From positions 1 through 12,611 of the forward strand of contig JAGRAL010000289.1 of the NCBI GenBank assembly GCA_020434605.1: DNA of 12,611 bases, read 5' to 3'. Source of the DNA: Bdellovibrionales bacterium (lineage in GTDB: Bacteria > Bdellovibrionota > Bdellovibrionia > Bdellovibrionales > UBA840). A program made the translations under genes and the position numbers. The stretch's first letter is position 1. Every line of letters begins with the position of its first letter. Positions 6,972 to 12,611 of the stretch are shown here, piece after piece. The notes below the pieces were generated by a model that saw only the letters and a list, made by a program, of their open reading frames with translations, made no database searches and had not been told where the DNA came from.

Positions 6972-8093
6972 TTAACGAACTTCGTATTTCTTGGTAGCCG
7001 ACACACGGTATGTCTCTATCTTATTACGCTTATGGTATGGATAGGGTTTTACATACTTTGAGGGATCTATAAATCTGCCATTACTTTTTACAGCTAAGTG
7101 CAAATGAGCCTTAGTGCAGTAACCTGTGCAGCCAACGGCAGCTATGTGTTCGCCTGGTTCTACATATTGGCCAGGTGAAACATTGGTTTCGGATAAGTGA
7201 TTATAAAAACTTTCAAGACCATTTAAATGTTTAATCACTACGTAGTTCCCAGCGGCCCTATTTCTACCGGTTCTTAGTACTTTGCCGCCAGCGACAGAAA
7301 ATACTGGAGAGCCAATAGCTAATTCGAAGTCAATACCCATATGCGGAATGACTCTTTTTGTAATAGGATGCCTTCTTCTTGGTTGAAACAGGCTTGATAT
7401 ATTTAAGTACTCCACCGGTGCATAAAAAGGTTTTTTGCTAGTCCCCATTGGGTCAATAAAAGCGCCACCATTTTTAAAAGTTACAAAGTCTCTTTTGATT
7501 TCGCTTCCGTTAATTTCAAGGCTTGCTTGTAAAACCTCACCATATTTAATAAAGCGTTTACCTAAATATTTTTTCTCAAAGGTAAGTGAGTAAGGTGAAT
7601 TACGCTGTAAAGATTTTCTTAGATTATAATCTAAGACATACGCATTCATAAAGCGCTGAGCGATTGCAGTGCTTGGAACTTTCTCCATAATGCTGGCCTG
7701 TAAAGAACCAACAACTTTGCCACTTACGCTTACTGCTTTTTTTGTGTACTTTAATTCGTCGTAAGAAATCTTTGCTTCATGTGCGGTTTTCTCAAAAATG
7801 AGAGCGTTGTCAGATTCAGTTTCAAAAAAAACAATCAAGCTTGCTACCGGGCTTTTTCTGCTGATGTAGTACTCTGCGCCAGGATATAGAACGAAATCCA
7901 CTGCCTCTTTGTGTTGCAAAACACTTGAAATATCAGATTTAGTCCAAGCATTCTGACGTAATACTGAAATTAAGGTGTCTCCAGACTTAACGGTTTCAAA
8001 ATTACCGCTGGTCGGTAGCTCTAAACTAAAGGCTTGATTTTGTGAGATAAACACGTAAAAACAATAAGTTATGACAAACAATAAGTACTTCAT
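6972..8093 (-). CDS. Secreted LysM / M23-family peptidoglycan endopeptidase
   Basis: A 373-residue periplasmic zinc metallopeptidase expected to cut peptidoglycan cross-links. An N-terminal signal peptide (about 1-23, ending 'QNQAFS') is followed by a LysM-type segment (about 32-77, 'VKSGDTLISVLRQ'). A middle region (about 115-225) resembles the second domain of Csd3/MepM-like enzymes, and the M23 domain occupies about 230-345. Zinc and catalytic residues are present: His251 and Asp255 in 'HMGID', His299 in 'YNHL', His330 and His332 in 'HLHL'. The usual Glu after HLHF is absent ('HLHLAV'). The loop before it, normally STGxSTGP, reads 'CTGYCTK', giving two cysteines (322, 326) beside the active site. 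The ATG at 8093 is required for the signal peptide. The first 23 bases overlap the divergent barrel gene. Confidence 0.92.
   Translation of the reverse strand: MKYLLFVITYCFYVFISQNQAFSLELPTSGNFETVKSGDTLISVLRQNAWTKSDISSVLQHKEAVDFVLYPGAEYYISRKSPVASLIVFFETESDNALIFEKTAHEAKISYDELKYTKKAVSVSGKVVGSLQASIMEKVPSTAIAQRFMNAYVLDYNLRKSLQRNSPYSLTFEKKYLGKRFIKYGEVLQASLEINGSEIKRDFVTFKNGGAFIDPMGTSKKPFYAPVEYLNISSLFQPRRRHPITKRVIPHMGIDFELAIGSPVFSVAGGKVLRTGRNRAAGNYVVIKHLNGLESFYNHLSETNVSPGQYVEPGEHIAAVGCTGYCTKAHLHLAVKSNGRFIDPSKYVKPYPYHKRNKIETYRVSATKKYEVR
8034..8061 (+). promoter_or_regulatory. Candidate promoter for the outer-membrane barrel gene
   Basis: TTGATT (8034-8039), a 16-base spacer and TAAAAA (8056-8061), ending 9 bases before the ATG at 8071. 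It lies wholly inside the signal-peptide codons of the divergent M23 gene. Both hexamers are imperfect (four of six matches each), so this is weak. It is offered because the overlap of the two genes leaves no intergenic space for a promoter. Confidence 0.25.
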
Positions 8094-8919
8094 ATGGTTA
8101 CCATTGTATTTGATTGTGAGCCTTTGTGTAGTAAAAAATGCATTTGGGCAAACCTATACTGGCCCTTACGCTTCCGGCATGGGTGGAGCGGGAAGAGCTG
8201 TCTTGGGTGCTCTCGAAGCTGCGTACATGAATCCTGCGCAACTCGGATACATGAGCCAGAATCATATCTACGGATTTTTAGAAGATGGCGAGATCAGAGG
8301 ACAAGATGAACGTAAAATTGGCGTTATGGGTTTGGATACCACAACGAGTGATTTATTTCCCGGGGCAATTACTTACACAGATGTGAGCGTAAAAACCTCT
8401 GCCGGTACTGTTAAGACTAAAAATTATGAGTTTTCACTGGGAAGAAGAGAGTATGACCAACTGTCTTTTGGAATTACTCTTAAGAGACAAGAGTGGAGTG
8501 AGCCGGGTGATAGTGGTGCGGACCATGATATCAACTTGGGGATCACATTTGTTCCGATTAAAGAACTGGGACTAGCGTTTGTAACTTATAATGTTTTAGA
8601 GTCAGGAGACGAGAGAGCCCCAAGAAAATACGCCTTAGGGACTCACTATATTTGGGAGCCATTTATGAAGGTCTCATTTGACCTTGCCTACCAAGAGCTT
8701 AACAGCGAAAACAGCGGAATGGATGTAATGGGCGGTGTGGCTCTGCCGTTTGGGTATGTCGACTTATTGTTTGGATTTTCAAGTTTAGCGACGACCAATG
8801 AGGAGTTTTTTACAACCGGTTTTGTCTGGAATGGCCCTAGATTATCCCTGGCCTATTCCTACCAAAATGGGTCTAAAGAATCTGTAATTCATAATATTGA
8901 CTTTGGGGTCTTTTTTTAA
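8071..8919 (+). CDS. Outer-membrane beta-barrel protein (FadL/PorV-like style)
   Basis: A 282-residue exported protein. Residues 1-26 form a signal peptide ('MTNNKYFIW', then a hydrophobic run ending 'NAFG') with cleavage before Gln27. The mature N-terminus has 'GMGGAGRAV' and 'AAYMNPAQLGY' (about 36-60), the pattern at the start of FadL and PorV/UPF0164-type barrels. The remainder is alternating polar/hydrophobic strands separated by charged turns, ending 'NIDFGVFF'; a C-terminal Phe is typical of Bam-assembled barrels. The start is constrained: an in-frame TAA lies just upstream at 8065-8067, and later TTG starts would lose the basic N-terminus. It overlaps the start of the M23 gene by 23 bases on the opposite strand and is followed 28 bases later by the small basic protein. 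Cargo or role is unknown. Confidence 0.78.
   Translation: MTNNKYFIWLPLYLIVSLCVVKNAFGQTYTGPYASGMGGAGRAVLGALEAAYMNPAQLGYMSQNHIYGFLEDGEIRGQDERKIGVMGLDTTTSDLFPGAITYTDVSVKTSAGTVKTKNYEFSLGRREYDQLSFGITLKRQEWSEPGDSGADHDINLGITFVPIKELGLAFVTYNVLESGDERAPRKYALGTHYIWEPFMKVSFDLAYQELNSENSGMDVMGGVALPFGYVDLLFGFSSLATTNEEFFTTGFVWNGPRLSLAYSYQNGSKESVIHNIDFGVFF
8103..8108 (-). promoter_or_regulatory. Candidate -10 box for the M23 peptidase gene
   Basis: TACAAT on the minus strand (five of six matches to TATAAT) ends 9 bases before the ATG at 8093. No good -35 is visible; the best is a three-of-six match 18 bases upstream. If used, it lies inside the divergent barrel gene and gives a leader of only about three bases. 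There is no Shine-Dalgarno. Confidence 0.25.
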
Positions 8920-8920
8920 T

Positions 8921-8948
8921 AGTTAATACCTTCCTTAAGGAGTTAATA
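8921..8948 (+). repeat. Direct repeat AGTTAATA flanking the Shine-Dalgarno of the small basic protein
   Basis: AGTTAATA occurs at 8921-8928 and again at 8941-8948, with CCTTCCTTAAGG between. CCTT (8929-8932) can pair with AAGG (8937-8940) around a 4-base loop, and CCTTAAGG is itself a palindrome, so part of the ribosome binding site could be occluded. The repeat is short and may be chance. Confidence 0.35.
8937..8942 (+). promoter_or_regulatory. Strong ribosome binding site of the 43-residue gene
   Basis: AAGGAG lies 5 bases before the ATG at 8948. It is the clearest Shine-Dalgarno in the plus-strand part of the window and decides the start of this short gene. Confidence 0.8.
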
Positions 8949-9079
8949 TGACCTCTAAAACAAAGAAGTTAGAAACTATTCGTAGAAGAAAAAAAGCTAA
9001 AGCTGGCACAAAACGCAAAGCTGCTAGCAGAACTGAAGGCACTACAAAGTCTGCCAAAGCTCTTTTTCAAGATAAATAA
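8948..9079 (+). CDS. Very basic small protein, 43 residues
   Basis: A short gene with a strong Shine-Dalgarno, ATG start and TAA stop. The product has 16 Lys/Arg and 3 acidic residues in 43, arranged as 'KTKKLETIRRRKKAKAG', 'TKRKAASRTEGTTKSAK' and 'ALFQDK'. There is no signal peptide, hydrophobic segment or cysteine, so it is cytoplasmic and could bind RNA, DNA or the ribosome. I recall short basic proteins ending in a similar 'GTTxSxxxLF' in Bdellovibrio and other diderms, but cannot confirm the match. It lies 28 bases after the barrel gene, probably on the same message, and ends 2 bases from the convergent tonB stop. The strong start signal and the even distribution of basic residues make a chance frame unlikely. 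Confidence 0.8.
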   Translation: MTSKTKKLETIRRRKKAKAGTKRKAASRTEGTTKSAKALFQDK

Positions 9080-9081
9080 TA

Positions 9082-9912
9082 CTATTTTCCGCGTCTAAGC
9101 TGGCTAGGAATTTCTTCCGCTTGGCCAGTTAACTTAAAGTTATAGCTTTTCGTAAATGTTCCAGTTTTACCTGGGCGATATCTCCATTTTTCGTGAGCTT
9201 TAACTGCCGAAGCATCTAGAGCTTCAAAGCCAGAAGATTGTGTAACTCGCGTGTTAGCAACACTACCATCTTCTAAAACTTCAAACTGCACTACTGTTAC
9301 TCCCTCTTGACGACGAAGCCTTGCCCACATTGGGTAATCAGGATTTTTGTTTCCTGGCACAGGACTTAAATTCGAATCAGATTGTACTCCTGTCGATGTA
9401 CCATATGCGGCCTCGTTGTTCGCGCTTTGCCCATCCACCGGGTTTTCTTCTTGCGCTTCCTGATTTATCGATTCATCAGCCAGAGGCTGTTCTTTCTCTT
9501 CGTTGGCCGCATTAGTATCAGCAGGTGGGTTTAAGTTTTCTTCTGAAATTTCTGGATCAGCAGGCTCAACTACCTCGGGTTCTATTTCCTGCGGTTCTTC
9601 AGGGGCAACAATGTCTGATTCACTTTCTGTATCAGCTACTTTTGCCGGTGGTAAAACAACTGGCTTTGGTGCCGGAGCTGGTGGTGGTGGAGCAGGTTTT
9701 GTTTCTGCCACATGATCTGCAATTTGTGCCGTATCTTCTGTTTGCGAACCTTGTGGAATAGGTGCCTCTGTGTAGACAACTTCTGTAGAGGTTACGGTAC
9801 CCTCGGGAAGAGTCATGTCTAAGCCGGTATACACAACAGCTACGGCTAATAAGGTGTGAATTAAAATCGAAAGAAAGAATGCTAAAGAAGATTTCGTGTT
9901 ATCGTTACTCAT
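9082..9912 (-). CDS. tonB: TonB energy-transducing protein with long acidic spacer
   Basis: Couples the proton motive force of the inner membrane (via ExbB/ExbD) to TonB-dependent receptors in the outer membrane. Of 276 residues, about 9-29 form the single N-terminal membrane anchor, carrying the conserved Ser15-x3-His19 ('SILIH') that contacts ExbB/ExbD. Residues 72-90 are proline/alanine/lysine rich. About 92-160 is a long spacer dominated by Glu, Asp and Pro, unlike the alternating EP/KP spacer of E. coli. The C-terminal TonB domain (about 187-265) has the 'DYPMWARLRRQEG' box, 'FEVLEDGSV', 'SSG', 'ALDASAV' and 'WRYRPG'. It is the last gene of the right-hand operon, overlapping the ATPase gene by 8 bases. 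No TonB-dependent receptor or exbBD is present here. Confidence 0.92.
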   Translation of the reverse strand: MSNDNTKSSLAFFLSILIHTLLAVAVVYTGLDMTLPEGTVTSTEVVYTEAPIPQGSQTEDTAQIADHVAETKPAPPPPAPAPKPVVLPPAKVADTESESDIVAPEEPQEIEPEVVEPADPEISEENLNPPADTNAANEEKEQPLADESINQEAQEENPVDGQSANNEAAYGTSTGVQSDSNLSPVPGNKNPDYPMWARLRRQEGVTVVQFEVLEDGSVANTRVTQSSGFEALDASAVKAHEKWRYRPGKTGTFTKSYNFKLTGQAEEIPSQLRRGK

Positions 9913-10606
9913 GTTTCTCTGCTATTGCTAGGATTGAAGATCTATCAATAGGATTATCAATGATTTGCGTTTGAAAATGAAAAGAATTTTGAAACTTTTC
10001 AGAAATCAGTGCCTCTCTACACAGACCTAAGTCGTGTATGCTTTTTTTATCAATCAGTAAAAAATTTGCATCTTCAAACTGAAGGGGTATTTGAAAGTCA
10101 TGAGTAGTAATTAGCATGTATTTATAGTTTGTATTTTTTAAATGATTGATAAGTTGCTTCTTTGCCCACCAATCTAAATGATTAAAAGGTTCATCTAATA
10201 TTAATGTATCATTTTTTTGAGATAAGACTAAAGATAAGAGTAGTCTTTGCAGTTCACCACTTGAAAGCTCACTTATGACAGCATTCATAGCAAAGTGTGA
10301 CAGTTTAAAAGAAATAAAAATTTTACTCGCCGAAAAAATCTTCCAATCTAAACCATAAATTTCAACAAGATCGATTATTTTTAAGTGAGGGTTGACCTGA
10401 TATTGAGTTGGCAAAAAAGAAACACTACCGATATCACCAGATATACCGCTAACCTTTTTCCACCCGCCCAGAATGTGTAGAAAGGTGGTCTTTCCTAAAC
10501 CATTTTGGCCTATGACAAAATACTTTCCTGCTTGTAAACTTAAGTTTACATTTTTAAATATGCTTTGATCGCCGTAAGAAAAACTACATGCTTCTAATCG
10601 AATCAT
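9905..10606 (-). CDS. ABC transporter ATP-binding protein (FecE/BtuD type)
   Basis: The ATPase driving the FecCD-type permease encoded just upstream. The 233 residues hold Walker A 'GQNGLGKTT' (33-41), a Q-loop candidate near residues 68-70, the ABC signature as 'LSSGELQR' (114-121), Walker B 'LILDEP' (135-140) and the switch His169 in 'TTHD'. The signature differs from LSGGQ by Ser for the first Gly and Glu for Gln, changes tolerated in functional ATPases. The region between the Q-loop and signature is short, and the protein is a little smaller than typical FecE/FhuC (about 250). The ATG lies inside the permease gene (23-base overlap) and has a strong Shine-Dalgarno there. The substrate class, iron chelate, heme or cobalamin, follows from the permease and TonB context. 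Confidence 0.9.
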   Translation of the reverse strand: MIRLEACSFSYGDQSIFKNVNLSLQAGKYFVIGQNGLGKTTFLHILGGWKKVSGISGDIGSVSFLPTQYQVNPHLKIIDLVEIYGLDWKIFSASKIFISFKLSHFAMNAVISELSSGELQRLLLSLVLSQKNDTLILDEPFNHLDWWAKKQLINHLKNTNYKYMLITTHDFQIPLQFEDANFLLIDKKSIHDLGLCREALISEKFQNSFHFQTQIIDNPIDRSSILAIAEKHE

Positions 10607-11558
10607 TGGATCTCCTTACAAGCAGGTATAACAAAAATGGTGTGCCTAAAATAGCAATGATTCCGCCGGCGGGAAGATCAGAAAGCGGAAACAAAACTCT
10701 GGCTAGTAAATCAGAACTTAAAAGTAGTATGGCGCCCATGATAGAGGATAGGGGAAGCATGTGTTTGTAGCGTACGGTTTTAAAAATATATAAGCAAATA
10801 TGCGGCGCCATTAAACCTACGAAAGCAACGACACCTGCAATACTAACGGTAATTGCTGTAAGCACTGATATTAATAAAATAGCAATGACCCTGACTTTGT
10901 TTTTTGCACTAAAGCTAATCGAAAGTTTTTCTCCAAGGTGGTAGTACTCAAGGTCTTTGGATTTCAGATAAAGGTAAACATAAGAAGTCATAAAGGCCAA
11001 CGCTAAAAACGGCCACCATGAATCACGATCCTCTCCAAAACGTCCCATCAACCATCTAACAGCAAGGCCAATATCGCTAGGGGAAAGTGCGCTTACACTA
11101 ACATAGCTAATTGAATTGCAAAAATAAGAGATAACGACTCCAGCTAAAATTAAACTTCGTTGGTCCCACCCACCAAGACGCCTAGCTAATAAAAAAATAA
11201 AAACAGTTACAAGTACGCACGCAAGGCCTGAAAAAATAGGTAAACTAAGCCAAAGCGGGTATATTGAAAATAATATGGCAATAGAAACACCTACAGAGGC
11301 TCCTCCTGAAATCCCAAGGGTGTAAGGTTCGGCTAGAGGGTTTTGCAAAATACTTTGCAACACAAAGCCTGACATTCCAAGAGCCATTCCTACAAAACAA
11401 ATAGATAGGGTTCGTGGCAATCGTATTTGATAAAAGATAAGAGAAAAATTTTCAGATTTTAATAGAGATGAAAAGTCTGTGCTACCAACGATGAGAGAAA
11501 GCAGTAACAAGGATAAAAGAAGTGCTGATAGTAAAAAAAACTTAGGCTTCATTTTCAT
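10584..11558 (-). CDS. FecCD/BtuC-family ABC transporter permease
   Basis: Inner-membrane channel of an uptake system for iron-siderophore, heme or cobalamin. The 324 residues contain many hydrophobic segments, fitting the ten-helix FecCD/BtuC fold. Family motifs are 'RLPR' (46-49), 'NPLAEPYTLGISGGA' (73-87), 'AFVGLMAPH' (245-253) and 'DLPAGGIIAILGTPF' (294-308). The Arg that usually follows 'PHxx' in this family is Leu256 here. Substrate cannot be told from the sequence. The start at 11558 lies inside the LpxD-like gene (17-base overlap); a second in-frame ATG (codon 3) is equally possible, and neither has a good Shine-Dalgarno, so reinitiation after the LpxD-like stop is likely. No periplasmic binding protein gene is adjacent within the window. 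Confidence 0.93.
   Translation of the reverse strand: MKMKPKFFLLSALLLSLLLLSLIVGSTDFSSLLKSENFSLIFYQIRLPRTLSICFVGMALGMSGFVLQSILQNPLAEPYTLGISGGASVGVSIAILFSIYPLWLSLPIFSGLACVLVTVFIFLLARRLGGWDQRSLILAGVVISYFCNSISYVSVSALSPSDIGLAVRWLMGRFGEDRDSWWPFLALAFMTSYVYLYLKSKDLEYYHLGEKLSISFSAKNKVRVIAILLISVLTAITVSIAGVVAFVGLMAPHICLYIFKTVRYKHMLPLSSIMGAILLLSSDLLARVLFPLSDLPAGGIIAILGTPFLLYLLVRRSNDSIRSM
10612..10617 (-). promoter_or_regulatory. Internal ribosome binding site for the ABC ATPase
   Basis: AAGGAG on the minus strand lies 5 bases before the ATPase ATG (10606), within the 3' end of the permease coding region. It fixes the ATPase start and shows the ATPase can be initiated independently of permease termination. 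Confidence 0.75.
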
Positions 11559-12573
11559 TTAGCAGCTTTGCGATATCTCTTCTTAATTCTGGTATTTTTG
11601 TCATTGCCATGCTGGTTCTTAAATAATCTCTCATTGGCTGTAAAGGAAATCCGCCGTAGGCCCCAGGTTTTGTAATGTCTTTGGTAACACAGCTAATACC
11701 AGCGACTTGAACCATATCACAAATTTTTGTATTGGGTTCAATGTGTGTTCCTCCTCCACATACAAAATGGTGACCGGTTGTTACGTTGTGTGAAATGCGA
11801 AGACCAGCAGTTAAAAAGCTATGAGGCCCTATACTTGATTCGCTGCCAATGAAAATTCGATTATCAAGCTTTGCGCCAGTTTGTATGACAGTCTGATTTG
11901 TCAGACCTCTCTCGATAACATTACCAACACCGATTTCTACTCGGTCCTCTAATGTTACTCCGGCCTTTGCTGACAGGAGGGCGCCTTTTGCATCATAGCA
12001 GTAGGGTTCAGAGCCAAGGGTGTTTTGTGAAAGCACTCGAACGTGTGATTTGATGATCGTGTTTGGCCCGATATAGTTGTTGGCATCGATGTGAGAGTTT
12101 TCACCAATAAGGGTGTTACTTGCTATATATGTGTTGGGGCCAATGCTAACACCTTTTTTAATGGTAACATTATTTTGAATAACGACATTGGGTCCAATCT
12201 GCGCAGAGGGGTCAATACTGACATTATCACCGAGAACGACTGAAGTATGCACGCCCCCTCTGATGCTAGAGTTTGCTGGGATGTTAAAATATGTCTGTAA
12301 AATTTGTGAGATTAGGACATCAGACTTTTTTGCAAAAATATACACTTTGTTAGCATCGATATTAATTTTCTCTTTTAGTTTATCAGATATAACAATGATG
12401 CTGGCCTTCGATGTGGTAGCTGATGCTAGAGCCTTTTCATTGTGTATAAAAATAAGAGAATCGCTTTGGGCTTTATCAAATGAGGCCACTTCAGAAAAAT
12501 TCTTTTTTACATCTCCTGAGATAGATGTGATTAAATCTGTAAATTTAGATTGCAGTTCACTTACTAAAATCAT
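11542..12573 (-). CDS. LpxD-family acyltransferase with altered active site
   Basis: Related to UDP-3-O-acylglucosamine N-acyltransferase, the third enzyme of lipid A synthesis. At 343 residues it matches LpxD in length (E. coli 341) and layout: an N-terminal uridine-binding type domain (1-100), a left-handed beta-helix of hexapeptide repeats (about 104-300, e.g. 'IGPNTYIASNTLIGENSHI'), and a C-terminal helical tail after 'PGAYGGFPLQP'. Ungapped comparison from 'ERGLTNQTVI' to 'KICD' with my memory of E. coli LpxD puts Ser244 at the catalytic His239 ('QIAHN' becomes 'FIGSE'). The 'SDGFGF' segment reads 'SEPYCY'. A 'SHN' triplet occurs at 261-263, one coil later. It could be a catalytically different paralogue, so I do not assign lpxD. 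First gene of the transporter operon, with a Shine-Dalgarno 8 bases upstream. Confidence 0.85.
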   Translation of the reverse strand: MILVSELQSKFTDLITSISGDVKKNFSEVASFDKAQSDSLIFIHNEKALASATTSKASIIVISDKLKEKINIDANKVYIFAKKSDVLISQILQTYFNIPANSSIRGGVHTSVVLGDNVSIDPSAQIGPNVVIQNNVTIKKGVSIGPNTYIASNTLIGENSHIDANNYIGPNTIIKSHVRVLSQNTLGSEPYCYDAKGALLSAKAGVTLEDRVEIGVGNVIERGLTNQTVIQTGAKLDNRIFIGSESSIGPHSFLTAGLRISHNVTTGHHFVCGGGTHIEPNTKICDMVQVAGISCVTKDITKPGAYGGFPLQPMRDYLRTSMAMTKIPELRRDIAKLLNENEA

Positions 12574-12581
12574 TTGTTAAA

Positions 12582-12586
12582 TCCTT
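12582..12586 (-). promoter_or_regulatory. Ribosome binding site of the LpxD-like gene
   Basis: AAGGA on the minus strand, 8 bases before the ATG at 12573, supports that start. The remaining 25 bases to the window edge are too short to show a promoter. Confidence 0.6.
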
Positions 12587-12611
12587 TAAGGCGTAAGACT
12601 TTTTTTCTTAA

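Noticed and set aside
8094..8309. Plus-strand frame starting at the ATG of CATATG inside the barrel gene
   Set aside because: It is a different frame from the barrel gene, has no ribosome binding site and its Cys/Trp/Arg-rich product looks random, whereas the 8071 frame has a signal peptide and a barrel pattern.
8900..8919. Possible terminator (GAC...GTC stem followed by seven T) at the end of the barrel gene
   Set aside because: The stem is only three base pairs and the T-run is the coding Phe-Phe-stop; the strong ribosome binding site 20 bases on argues for read-through.
9503..9761. Glycine- and serine-rich plus-strand frames opposite tonB
   Set aside because: They mirror the proline/glutamate-rich spacer codons of tonB; the apparent low-complexity protein is an artefact.
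9905..12573. Cobalamin riboswitch or Fur box for the transporter operon
   Set aside because: Only 38 bases upstream of the first gene are in the window and they contain neither signal; absence here says nothing about sequence beyond the edge.
12188..12580. Open plus-strand frame of 130 codons opposite the LpxD-like gene
   Set aside because: Antisense shadow of the hexapeptide-repeat coding region, with no start signal or recognisable domain.

Overview
The window looks like chromosomal DNA from a diderm bacterium, most plausibly a member of the Bdellovibrionota (Bdellovibrio-like). Clues are the secreted protein whose signal peptide ends in 'YQNC' (an unusual lipobox that I associate with this group), the 'CFVATAAFGS' C-terminal domain, and the set of outer-membrane genes (LpxD-like acyltransferase, TonB, outer-membrane barrel). 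The DNA is fairly AT-rich by eye; I did not compute composition. The assignment is inference, not a database result. I see no tRNA, rRNA, CRISPR array, insertion sequence or phage gene. Coding density is very high and no gene-free stretch exceeds 300 bases.

Left block (26-5672, all minus strand, read right to left): galU (UTP-glucose-1-phosphate uridylyltransferase), a secreted protein of unknown function, priA (primosomal helicase), a zinc-ribbon protein with a CFI-box C-terminus, and an FAD/NAD-type oxidoreductase-like protein. The first three are joined by two identical ATGA stop/start overlaps, so they are almost certainly one translationally coupled unit. The last two follow after 40 and 17 bases and may be part of the same transcript or have their own promoter.

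Middle block (5850-9079): a cysteine-rich putative lipoprotein on plus; convergent to it a LysM/M23 peptidoglycan endopeptidase on minus; then, divergent from the peptidase and overlapping its first 23 bases, an outer-membrane beta-barrel gene on plus. This is followed by a 43-residue very basic protein with a textbook ribosome binding site. These genes concern the cell envelope, except the small basic protein, whose role is unknown.

Right block (9082-12573, all minus strand, read right to left): an LpxD-family acyltransferase, a FecCD/BtuC-type permease, an ABC ATPase and a TonB protein. Each gene overlaps the next (17, 23 and 8 bases), so this is one tight operon. It supplies the inner-membrane transport core and the energy transducer for TonB-dependent uptake of an iron chelate, heme or cobalamin-like compound. 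The binding protein, outer-membrane receptor and ExbB/ExbD are not in the window.

The most notable points are: the LpxD homologue has Ser where the catalytic His should be, with a His-Asn pair exactly 18 residues (one beta-helix coil) later; the acyltransferase is embedded in a transporter/TonB operon; a divergent gene pair has overlapping starts; a small basic protein is easily missed; and several genes lack Shine-Dalgarno sequences but have -10-like boxes at a leaderless distance. I do not see a clear new defence or mobile system.
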